A stretch of 7,613 bases of DNA from contig CALGEM010000029.1 in NCBI GenBank assembly GCA_937881505.1, positions 1-7,613 of the forward strand, read 5' to 3'. The notes below the pieces were generated by a model that did not search any database, was not told the origin of the DNA, and saw nothing but the letters and a program-made list of their open reading frames with translations. A program made the position numbers and the translations under genes. Positions 1-5,832 of the stretch are shown here, piece by piece (position 1 is the stretch's first letter; each line of letters opens with the position of its first letter). This DNA is from an uncultured euryarchaeote (lineage in GTDB: Archaea; Thermoplasmatota; Poseidoniia; Poseidoniales; Poseidoniaceae).

Positions 1-40
1 ACTCAATAGGGCGGCCTACCCCATTTGTGTTGTTATTCAT
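1..40 (-). CDS. Possible 5' end of a further virus-like gene (partial)
   Basis: On the minus strand an ATG at 40-38 opens a frame that stays open to the window edge and reads MNNNTNGVGRPIE. A purine-rich GAAGAAG lies just upstream and may serve as a weak ribosome binding site. It has the same strand as the nuclease gene that ends at 73 and would follow it after a 32-base gap, as in a compact viral operon. Only 13 codons are visible, so no function can be assigned. A shorter alternative, MKKYE followed by a stop, lies in another frame and is less likely to be a gene. Confidence 0.3.
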   Translation of the reverse strand, partial: MNNNTNGVGRPIE

Positions 41-72
41 ACTTCTTCATTGTATGAACGTTCTAATAGTAA

Positions 73-438
73 TCAACCCTGTCTCGATCCTCCGAAGTAA
101 TCTACAGCATGCCCTTCATGGGCTAATGTTCTATTTAAATTAATATTTTCGCCGCTTTTAGTTTTTAAGCTTATTTCTGCTAAGCACCTTCCGAACTTAC
201 CCAAACCGTGAGACTTTAGTCTTACTTTGTGTTCACACCCTTCCAAAAGCTCACTAACTCTATCGGAAGCAGCAATACCTTTTGCTTTTTCCTCCAAGTT
301 TCTTGTTCTTTTTTCTGGGGTATTAATTCCATACAGTCGAAGCGTAGATTTAACATGTGTATGAAACCCTACATCTATAAGAGCTATTAGAGTGTCGCCA
401 TCGACAACTCTAACTATTTCTGCATCATACTCGTACAT
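73..438 (-). CDS. Staphylococcal-nuclease-fold (SNase/TNase) nuclease, virus-like
   Basis: This 121-residue protein is a complete single SNase (OB-fold) domain, a family of Ca2+-dependent nucleases that cut DNA and RNA. Visible motifs, in order: VVDGDT (11-16, with the metal-ligand aspartates D13 and D15), RLYGINTPE (34-42, with R34 and E42 matching the catalytic Arg35 and Glu43 of the S. aureus enzyme), GKFGR (80-84, R84 matching Arg87), and a C-terminal EGHAV-YFGG segment. N39 stands where the S. aureus metal ligand Asp40 would be. There is no signal peptide, so it probably acts inside the cell. The pattern DVGF, then TPEKRTRN, then GKFGR, then AVDYFG recalls, from memory, the small SNase genes of T4-like marine myoviruses. 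The ATG at 438 begins 8 bases after the stop of the upstream small gene, suggesting co-transcription. The gene is strongly A+T-rich, unlike everything right of about 700. The SNase call is firm; the viral origin is inference. Confidence 0.87.
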   Translation of the reverse strand: MYEYDAEIVRVVDGDTLIALIDVGFHTHVKSTLRLYGINTPEKRTRNLEEKAKGIAASDRVSELLEGCEHKVRLKSHGLGKFGRCLAEISLKTKSGENINLNRTLAHEGHAVDYFGGSRQG

Positions 439-446
439 AGACTTAA

Positions 447-668
447 TTAAACGTTTGTTTTAAAAACTCCAGACACGAGATTTTTGTTTTTATATGTACG
501 ATTTTTTGTAACTCCTAGTGAAGGTTGGTTAGTATAATTCGGACCTGGATTGTTTGGTATCGGTGGAGCACCTGCTACATTTGGTTGTTGAGGTATTTTC
601 TTTCTCATCTTTTTTCCTTTGTTAGCAGCTTCGGCTTCACCGGGGCCAGCAAAGACTGTCATAGGCAT
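447..668 (-). CDS. Small Pro/Asn-rich hypothetical protein, virus-like
   Basis: Not recognised. From the first in-frame ATG at 668 it is 73 residues, beginning MPMTVFAGPGEAEAANKGKK. A basic KKMRKK patch follows, then a Pro/Asn/Gly-rich low-complexity middle and a Lys-rich, aromatic-poor end. It has no membrane segment or cysteine and looks disordered. The open frame continues upstream to a TTG at 773, adding residues rich in Lys and Glu. That extension is out of frame with the coiled-coil gene and overlaps its last 101 bases, so the upstream part is either spurious or the remnant of a longer gene cut at a sequence junction. Its A+T richness, strand and 8-base spacing to the nuclease gene suggest one viral operon. 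The stop codon at 447-449 is clear; the start is uncertain. Confidence 0.5.
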   Translation of the reverse strand: MPMTVFAGPGEAEAANKGKKMRKKIPQQPNVAGAPPIPNNPGPNYTNQPSLGVTKNRTYKNKNLVSGVFKTNV

Positions 669-672
669 ATCT

Positions 673-2598
673 TCATCTTCTTCTTTTACTTTCTTCTTCT
701 GCTCGTCGAACACGGTCGTCTTCAGTTCGTTGGCGAGCGTGCTTTTCTTCGGTTCGGATGGCCTCGAGCTCAAGGTTGCTCACATGCACTTGCTCTTGTG
801 CGGTGAGGAGGTCCGATTGGACCCGTGCATGTCGCTCTCGGCTGGTGTTAACCTGTTCGCTCAAGACCCGGAGCCGTCGTTCCTCGTCCTCACTTTGTTT
901 TCGAATCGTGCTGAGGCGATCACTGCCCTCTGCAAGACTGGCTTGAAGTTCGGCCTCTTTGAGCGAGAGGCTCTCAATGGCTTCTTTCAACTCAGCACTG
1001 CTCTCTGCATCACCAATCGCCTTGGCGAGTTCAGCCGCACGTTCGCTGACTTGATGTTCCAATTCGTTGACGCGACGAACCAAACGTTCGGCGCGTGATT
1101 CTGCTTCCTCGGATTGCCCCCGTGCCTGTGCAAGGTCAACCTGCATGGTGTTGAGTTGGGCATGCGCTTCTTCCAAAGCCGTGCTGTTTTCTTGGCGAGA
1201 TTCCGTCGCTTCTCTGGCGACGATCTGTGCGGCATCCTTCTTCTTCTCGAGCGCCTTTAACTGCCCTTCCAAGACCGCTTTGCCTCGGTTGAGTTCGTCG
1301 ATGGTCTGTTCGGCTTTCTCCAGTTTTCGTCGGAGACCCGCATCCACCGCTGATACCGCTTCATCCCGCATGACGGGTAGTGGCTCTGCGACATCAGCTC
1401 CATCGGATTTGAACGCCATCTTCGCACGCTGCTTCTGCAAGGACTCAAGCCCGGCATGGAATCCCAGCATGTCGTCAAGGAGGCTCTTGAGGGAGGCTTG
1501 CCGTGCTTCAGAACGGGTTCGAACGGTGGCGAGTGATTCAATGAATCCGGACAGCGTGAACGTATCCACGGTTCCGGAGGACGAGGAGACGATGGTCCCC
1601 GACGGGAAACGAACGAGTTTGACTTTTCTTTTGGCTTCGGTCAGTGCCATCATCGCTTCTTCCTGGCCATCAAAGGCGGGCGCCCACAAAGCAACGGGTA
1701 CACCGCGTGAAAGCACCAATGACACGGCCTTGCTTGAGGAGCCGGACTGAATGTGCCCAGTCACTTCCTCTTCCACGCCGGCTTTCAGCATGGAAATAAC
1801 CGCATCGGGGCCACCACGCCCGTCTCGCAGCGCAAACCCTTCGGGCATCTTCGAGCCATGGGCGCCGGCCGCTACGACGTCTCCGTCCAAAGCGATGGAA
1901 GCCGAGGAGAGAAGACGAGCATGGTTGGCGTCTTTTTCAGTCCAGACCGCCAGTGAAATTTCACCGCTCTGAGCCAAGAGCAACGCACCGTTTTCAGTGT
2001 GCAATGTCCAATGGCTTTGGCCTTTCATGCCCCATTGGCTGTGAAGCTTTTCTCCACCCATGGAAGCCATCATCTGGTGAAGTTCACTGGCAAGGCGCTC
2101 TTCTTCGCCCAAGCCTGGAAGGTCGCCAACGTGATCGATGAGCATCCCGCTGTCGATGGCCATCGCCCCACGAACCGTAGCGTTGGCTTCGAGGGTTCGA
2201 ATGACGGTTGAGAGATCACGAGAAAGCAAACGCTCCACGGCATTGCTTGAGGATTTCAGGCCTTGCCGGTCGGCTTGGTGGACAAAGGCTTCAGGCACGA
2301 GTTCTGCAAGGCTTCCGAGTTCAGCGATGGTGTAGGACGAGGCGAGGAGCCGAGACTTCTGCTCCGCTTCGAGTTGTTCGAGTCGAACCTTTGCTTCCAC
2401 ACCACCCAGCAGGGTGTTTTTCTCTTCGGCATCGGCCAAATAGCCGACCACTCGGCCACCACGGACGAGTCGATGGCCTACCGGTGTTTTCCTGCGGCCG
2501 AGGTAGGTGGAAATGGCGCCATGGGCAAAGGGTTGCAACACCCCTTCCTCCAGGGAGATGGTTTGATTGACGGGTGTTCCTGCTGGTAGTTCAAACAT
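673..2598 (-). CDS. Roadblock/LC7-like domain protein with long C-terminal coiled coil
   Basis: A 641-residue protein of unknown specific function. There is no signal peptide or membrane segment, so it is probably cytoplasmic. Residues 20-55 are a small basic region. Residues about 132-240 resemble a Roadblock/LC7 fold: a helix, then a strand pair around GAMAIDSGMLIDHVG (144-158), a helix, and strands around WTLHTENGALLLAQ and EISLAVWT. Residues about 262-360 form another alpha/beta segment that I do not recognise. Residues about 420-641 are an almost unbroken Glu/Arg/Ala-rich coiled coil. The ATG at 2598 is supported by TAGGTGA, overlapping the stop codon of the upstream Roadblock gene; the two genes are 10 bases apart and surely co-transcribed. 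Roadblock proteins usually dimerise and regulate Ras-like GTPases, so a scaffold or GTPase-regulator role is plausible inference. The ending (EEESKRRR, then TGA) falls in a TTC-rich tract where base composition changes abruptly, so the true C-terminus may lie elsewhere. Confidence 0.75.
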   Translation of the reverse strand: MFELPAGTPVNQTISLEEGVLQPFAHGAISTYLGRRKTPVGHRLVRGGRVVGYLADAEEKNTLLGGVEAKVRLEQLEAEQKSRLLASSYTIAELGSLAELVPEAFVHQADRQGLKSSSNAVERLLSRDLSTVIRTLEANATVRGAMAIDSGMLIDHVGDLPGLGEEERLASELHQMMASMGGEKLHSQWGMKGQSHWTLHTENGALLLAQSGEISLAVWTEKDANHARLLSSASIALDGDVVAAGAHGSKMPEGFALRDGRGGPDAVISMLKAGVEEEVTGHIQSGSSSKAVSLVLSRGVPVALWAPAFDGQEEAMMALTEAKRKVKLVRFPSGTIVSSSSGTVDTFTLSGFIESLATVRTRSEARQASLKSLLDDMLGFHAGLESLQKQRAKMAFKSDGADVAEPLPVMRDEAVSAVDAGLRRKLEKAEQTIDELNRGKAVLEGQLKALEKKKDAAQIVAREATESRQENSTALEEAHAQLNTMQVDLAQARGQSEEAESRAERLVRRVNELEHQVSERAAELAKAIGDAESSAELKEAIESLSLKEAELQASLAEGSDRLSTIRKQSEDEERRLRVLSEQVNTSRERHARVQSDLLTAQEQVHVSNLELEAIRTEEKHARQRTEDDRVRRAEEESKRRR

Positions 2599-2608
2599 GT
2601 TCGTTCAC

Positions 2609-2950
2609 CTACATTTCTTGGGTTGTTGCCAGTTGAGGGCGAAGGTGGTCCATGGAGTGCCTCCACCTCGCAATGTTGCCGCTTGAACCGCTCAACATCA
2701 CGATTCTGTACGGCGTCAATACATCGATGAGCACTTGGTCATCGCCTTCGATCCAGAGTTCGTGCAAGTCGCCTTGATCGTGATGCTGAACAGCATCCAA
2801 GGCAGCGACAGCCAACTCCACCGCTCGCTCAACGGGCGGGAGTTGACCTTCGGGGCCGACGCTCGAAAGCAACTTCCCGCGGTCGTCCATCATCATCGCT
2901 TGCTCAACGCCGTCAATCTTGAGAAACTCCCCCAGAAGACGTTGCAACAT
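2609..2950 (-). CDS. Roadblock/LC7 family protein (MglB-like)
   Basis: A 113-residue protein, the usual length of a single Roadblock/LC7 domain. It opens with an amphipathic helix (LQRLLGEFLKIDGVEQ). The typical strand-turn-strand follows (QAMMMDDRGKLLSSVG, 17-32), then a long helix (39-56), then strands around LHELWIEGDDQVLIDVLTPYR and IVMLSG and a closing helix. Family members such as MglB act as homodimeric GTPase-activating or binding partners of small Ras-like GTPases. No GTPase gene is visible here. The ATG at 2950 is the first possible start because an in-frame TGA lies three codons upstream; AGGTTGAG, overlapping that stop, is a plausible ribosome binding site. It leads a two-gene unit with the larger Roadblock/coiled-coil protein downstream, so the two products may interact. 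The fold assignment is good; the partner and process are unknown. Confidence 0.8.
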   Translation of the reverse strand: MLQRLLGEFLKIDGVEQAMMMDDRGKLLSSVGPEGQLPPVERAVELAVAALDAVQHHDQGDLHELWIEGDDQVLIDVLTPYRIVMLSGSSGNIARWRHSMDHLRPQLATTQEM

Positions 2951-3008
2951 GCCTGCTCAACCTGATTGACAGCGCTGTAGCCTTCAAGAAGTTTTGCGCT
3001 CAGCCGAG

Positions 3009-3016
3009 TAAATATG
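3009..3016 (-). promoter_or_regulatory. Candidate TATA box for the Roadblock operon
   Basis: On the minus strand the sequence reads CATATTTA, about 60 bases upstream of the Roadblock ATG at 2950. Archaeal TATA boxes sit about 25 bases before the transcription start, which would give a leader of roughly 30 bases. The match to the archaeal TATA consensus is only moderate. Confidence 0.25.
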
Positions 3017-3157
3017 GCGGTTTGGACACCTTTCGCTTTTTTCCAACTGGAAAATAAGTTTCCATAGGGCCAATGAATGTGCCATGAATCGTTTTCAGTC
3101 CGTTGAAATGCGGTGAATCCTGACCTTTTCCGAGCAAAGTCAAGACCAAAAATACAA

Positions 3158-3192
3158 TGAAATATTTCAATTGAATATTTGATTTTTCAATT
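3158..3192. repeat. A+T-rich palindromes and direct repeat (possible operator)
   Basis: TGAAATATTTCA (3158-3169) is a perfect 12-base palindrome and overlaps TTCAATTGAA (3166-3175), a perfect 10-base palindrome. TTTCAATT occurs at 3165-3172 and again at 3185-3192, exactly 20 bases apart, close to two helical turns. Such spacing suits a dimeric regulator between divergent promoters. A+T-rich DNA yields chance palindromes easily, so the functional reading is weak inference. Confidence 0.3.
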
Positions 3193-3200
3193 AATATATT
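3191..3200 (+). promoter_or_regulatory. Candidate TATA element for the tRNA-thiolation gene
   Basis: TTAATATATT lies 76 bases upstream of the ATG at 3276. With usual archaeal spacing, transcription would begin near 3222-3227, giving a leader of about 50 bases. It directly abuts the palindromic block, so a protein bound there could block or help the basal factors. It is the best TATA-like match in the gap, but the surrounding A+T richness lowers its weight. Confidence 0.3.
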
Positions 3201-3275
3201 CATGGATTAAATTCCGAAAAAGACGCCTCCCTTCTTGCCGTTGATTTGAAACCATACGCCCGTTGAGCCCCCACC

Positions 3276-4289
3276 ATGGCAGGCGCATCCTCGGAGGGGT
3301 TGTTCACCGTTCCCTCGTGTGACGCTTGCGAAAAACCTGCTGTGGTTGAACAAGCGTATTCCGGACGCATCCTCTGTGGAAAACACCTTGCAAAGTCGGT
3401 TCGCAAAAAGATCAGCAAAGAGCTGCGTCAGCAATTACCGCTCAAGAAAGGCGAACACACCACGGTTTTGGTCGCTGTCTCCGGCGGAAAGGACTCTGCC
3501 GTTCTTCTCGATGCGTTGGTCGACCTCATCGGCAAGCGACAAGATGTCACCATCGTGGCTGGAACCGTCGACGAAGGAATCGAGGGTTACCGCCCCCCGT
3601 CTATTGAGTGCGCTGCCTCGTTATGCGAACGTTTGGGCGTGGAGCATCACGTCGTCTCCTATCCAGAACTCTCCTTTATCGAAATGGACGAAGTGGTTCA
3701 GCGCTTGCCGATGGTGATTGAGAAAGACAACGATGCTCCACGCATGGCGTGCTCGTACTGCGGGGTGTTCCGACGCCAAGGCATCAACCACTTGGCGAAG
3801 CGCCTCGGTGCGGATGTCATCGCCCTTGGACACAATCTCGACGACATGGCCCAAACGGTGTTGATGAACATGGCCAACGCCGACATCGAACGCACGCTGC
3901 GCTTGGCTCCCCACACGGCCACGCCCGTTGACGGGCTCTCGCCTCGTATCGTGCCGTTGCGTTGGGTGCCGGAGCAGGAAGTCCACCTCTACGCACTTCA
4001 TCGAAACCTACCGCTTCATCATGAAGAATGCCCGAATGCTCGTGGAGCTTTGCGGTGGCGCCATCGGGAAATGGTGGCTCAAATGGAAGCCGATGTTCCC
4101 GGAACACGCCACGGCCTTGTTCGTATGGCGGACCAAATCAAGGGGCTTCGGGACCAAGTGGTCGCGCTGGGTGGTCAAGACCAACGACCTGCACCGCCCA
4201 CACCGTGCCCACGTTGCGGAAGCCCAAGTTCGGGGTCGCAGTGCAAAGCCTGTGATATGCGTGATCTGCTCGGTGTTGAGCAGGATTAA
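3276..4289 (+). CDS. ttuA: tRNA 2-thiouridine synthesis protein, TtuA/Ncs6 family
   Basis: A 337-residue cytoplasmic ATP-pyrophosphatase that adenylates a tRNA uridine and replaces its 2-oxygen with sulfur, normally delivered by a ubiquitin-like sulfur carrier. The architecture is complete. The N-terminal zinc finger has C15, C18, C34 and H37. The PP-loop SGGKDS is at 69-74. The CSYC pair (C159, C162) and C252 match the three cysteines that hold the catalytic Fe-S cluster in TtuA. ALGHNLDDMAQT (183-194) is the second nucleotide-binding signature. The C-terminal zinc finger has C311, C314, C323 and C326. The ATG at 3276 is the first start after an in-frame TGA at 3264-3266, and no clear Shine-Dalgarno precedes it. 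Whether it modifies U34 (Ncs6/NcsA role) or U54 (TtuA role) cannot be read from sequence; I use ttuA as a family name. Its last codons overlap the convergent pyrI by 4 bases. Confidence 0.9.
   Translation: MAGASSEGLFTVPSCDACEKPAVVEQAYSGRILCGKHLAKSVRKKISKELRQQLPLKKGEHTTVLVAVSGGKDSAVLLDALVDLIGKRQDVTIVAGTVDEGIEGYRPPSIECAASLCERLGVEHHVVSYPELSFIEMDEVVQRLPMVIEKDNDAPRMACSYCGVFRRQGINHLAKRLGADVIALGHNLDDMAQTVLMNMANADIERTLRLAPHTATPVDGLSPRIVPLRWVPEQEVHLYALHRNLPLHHEECPNARGALRWRHREMVAQMEADVPGTRHGLVRMADQIKGLRDQVVALGGQDQRPAPPTPCPRCGSPSSGSQCKACDMRDLLGVEQD
4266..4283. terminator. Inverted repeat at the convergent gene ends
   Basis: CTGCTC and GAGCAG flank a 6-base loop, ending 3 bases before the stop codons of both convergent genes. 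The stem is 6 perfect base pairs, with a possible seventh wobble pair in plus-strand RNA. No T-run follows on either strand, so it is not a classic terminator. It might stabilise either mRNA 3' end, or it may simply be a coincidence of coding sequence. Confidence 0.25.
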
Positions 4290-4762
4290 AGCACGTTGTT
4301 GACCAGTTCGTCAAGGTCTTGGGGACGTCCACAATAATGGCACCTCAATTCAAGGGGCACCCTTGAGAGAATCTTCAATCGGTGTGCCAGCGGTTCACGT
4401 GGGTTGGTCGTTATGCAGTTTGAGAACGTGCATCGCACGACGTTGACGATTTCATCACCGAGTTCAATGGTCAATTTCTCAGCGACGCTGTAGGCTCGAA
4501 TGATGGCTACATGGGCGTCGGGAGCGACCAACGCAAGGCGATTCAATTCGTCTTGGGTCAATTCACGGTCTTCCACCTTGATGATGTCCTTGGTGCCCAT
4601 TTTCTTGGAGGGGACATTCATGACCATGGAAACAGGTACCGATGAACGCTTGTTGATGCCCAGCATCTCCAGGACACGCATGCCGTGGCCTGCGGGAATG
4701 TGGTCGATGACGGTCCCGTTTCGAATCGCCGTCACCCTTCGCATGTTGTGCTCTTGCGACAT
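4286..4762 (-). CDS. pyrI: Aspartate carbamoyltransferase regulatory subunit
   Basis: A 158-residue protein with both domains of PyrI, the subunit that binds nucleotide effectors and holds the catalytic trimers of aspartate carbamoyltransferase together in pyrimidine synthesis. The N-terminal allosteric domain shows RNGTVIDHIPAG (14-25) and KMGTKDIIKVE (54-64), which includes the lysines of the nucleotide site. The C-terminal domain has the four zinc cysteines C111, C116, C141 and C144 in the C-x4-C and C-x2-C arrangement, with TNPREP after the first pair. The ATG at 4762 overlaps the pyrB stop codon by one base (TGATG); a TTG one codon upstream is also open but less likely. GGAGGT lies 8 bases before the ATG, inside the last codons of pyrB, giving tight translational coupling. 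The 3' end overlaps the convergent thiolation gene by 4 bases. No key residue is missing. Confidence 0.96.
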   Translation of the reverse strand: MSQEHNMRRVTAIRNGTVIDHIPAGHGMRVLEMLGINKRSSVPVSMVMNVPSKKMGTKDIIKVEDRELTQDELNRLALVAPDAHVAIIRAYSVAEKLTIELGDEIVNVVRCTFSNCITTNPREPLAHRLKILSRVPLELRCHYCGRPQDLDELVNNVL

Positions 4763-5703
4763 CAAGCACCACCTCCAATATCAGCGGGGACCTCAACATC
4801 CAGCAAACGACAAAGCAACGCCATGCGGGCAACAACGCCGTTGAAGGCTTGCTCAAAATAACGGGCGTGTCGAGTTTGGTCAACGGAGGGGTGAATTTCG
4901 TCCACACGGGGCAGTGGATGCATGATGATCATGTCCTCTTTGGCTCCGTCTAGATTTGAGGCGTGCAATTTGTAGGCACCAGCGACTTTGGCATATTCGT
5001 CTTCATCGGCAAAGCGTTCCTTCTGAATTCGGGTCATGTAGACGACATCGGCGGTTTCAATTGAGCCAAGGAGGTCTTCGGTTTCGGTGACGTTCGCTCC
5101 GTGAGCGTTGAGGTCGGCAACGATTTCAGGAGGCATCTTCAACAGACTGGGGCTGGCCAAGATGAGTTCGCATCCAAAGCGGGTGAGTGCGTGGCTGAGC
5201 GAGTGAACGGTACGGCCGTAGCGAAGGTCGCCCGCAAGGATGACCTTGAGGCCATCCAGTCGGCCGTGGGCTTGCTGAATGGTGAAGAGGTCGAGCATGG
5301 TTTGCGTGGGGTGGTGTCCTGCTCCATCGCCTCCGTTGAGGATGGGGACTCTCGCTGCATCCTGGGCGTATTGGGCCGCGCCTTGACGTGGATGTCGCAT
5401 GGCGATGATGTCGGTGTAGCCGTCGACCATTTGGATGGTGTCAAACAGTGTCTCGCCTTTGACCACGGAGGAGGTCTTCACGTCACCGAGGTTGACCACA
5501 TCGCCACCAAGACGCTTCATGGCGGTTTCAAACGACATCCGAGTTCGTGTGCTCGGTTCAAAGAAGAGGTTACCCAAAATTTTCCCTTGGAGTAGCGGGA
5601 GGTATGTCTTACCTTCAGCGACGGGGAGCAGGCGTTGGGCATCATCCAAGATACTCAGTATTTCTTCGTTGGATAAATCATCCATGGTGATGAGTCCCGG
5701 CAT
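4762..5703 (-). CDS. pyrB: Aspartate carbamoyltransferase catalytic subunit
   Basis: A 313-residue protein of normal length that condenses carbamoyl phosphate with aspartate to N-carbamoylaspartate, the first committed step of pyrimidine synthesis. Active-site motifs are all present: FEPSTRTR (48-55, carbamoyl phosphate binding), the 80s loop TSSVVKGET (S78 and K82 matching E. coli Ser80 and Lys84), MRHP (102-105), HPTQ (131-134), GDLRYGRTVHSL (158-169), YMTRIQKERF (222-231) and HPLPRVDEI (262-270). The ATG at 5703 is preceded by GAGG in ACGAGGGAACACC, a good ribosome binding site. The frame stays open far upstream, but that part is antisense to the membrane-protein gene and has no relation to this family. 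It is the first gene of the pyrB-pyrI operon. The 129-base gap upstream (5704-5832) must hold its promoter and that of the divergent gene, but I see no convincing TATA box there. Confidence 0.97.
   Translation of the reverse strand: MPGLITMDDLSNEEILSILDDAQRLLPVAEGKTYLPLLQGKILGNLFFEPSTRTRMSFETAMKRLGGDVVNLGDVKTSSVVKGETLFDTIQMVDGYTDIIAMRHPRQGAAQYAQDAARVPILNGGDGAGHHPTQTMLDLFTIQQAHGRLDGLKVILAGDLRYGRTVHSLSHALTRFGCELILASPSLLKMPPEIVADLNAHGANVTETEDLLGSIETADVVYMTRIQKERFADEDEYAKVAGAYKLHASNLDGAKEDMIIMHPLPRVDEIHPSVDQTRHARYFEQAFNGVVARMALLCRLLDVEVPADIGGGA
4771..4776 (-). promoter_or_regulatory. Ribosome binding site of pyrI within pyrB
   Basis: The minus strand reads GGAGGT, 8 bases before the pyrI ATG at 4762. 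It is encoded by the Gly-Gly codons near the end of pyrB (final residues DIGGGA). This supports the ATG over the upstream TTG, since it gives the better spacing. Confidence 0.75.
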
Positions 5704-5832
5704 GGTGTTCCCTCGTAAGCCTTCACACCCCGATAACACCCTTGAACATTGCCGCTGAATTGGTTCGTTCTGACAGGGCGCTCTGGTCCAAAACATCGGA
5801 GTGATTATGGGGAACAGCGGTGAGGCCCTGCC

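Larger units (their letters stand above)
2951..3275. promoter_or_regulatory. Divergent intergenic region
   Basis: This 325-base gap separates the leftward Roadblock operon from the rightward tRNA-thiolation gene, so it must hold promoters for both. Its right half (about 3140-3205) is very A+T-rich against a G+C-rich background and contains short palindromes and a direct repeat. I see no tRNA or convincing protein gene. A 67-codon minus-strand frame at 3000-3203 has one hydrophobic stretch, but it starts inside the A+T-rich block and looks accidental. Confidence 0.6.

Noticed and set aside
669..773. Upstream extension of the small Pro/Asn-rich protein to a TTG start at 773
   Set aside because: It uses a rare start, has no ribosome binding site, and reads the G+C-rich end of the coiled-coil gene in the wrong frame. 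The ATG at 668 is preferred, though a truncated longer gene remains possible.
1067..1750. 227-codon plus-strand frame opposite the coiled-coil gene
   Set aside because: Its Ser/Arg/Ala-rich composition is that expected from antisense of G+C-rich coding DNA; no domain or start signal is visible.
3000..3203. 67-codon minus-strand frame with a hydrophobic stretch (YFIVFLVLTLL), possible small membrane peptide
   Set aside because: It starts inside the A+T-rich palindromic block, lacks a ribosome binding site, and its composition is that of the intergenic DNA. Without conservation data it is better read as promoter and leader sequence.
5704..5832. Promoter elements between pyrB and the membrane-protein gene
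   Set aside because: A promoter must exist, but no TATA-like or palindromic element stood out enough to annotate. An ATG at 5807 is out of frame with the membrane protein.
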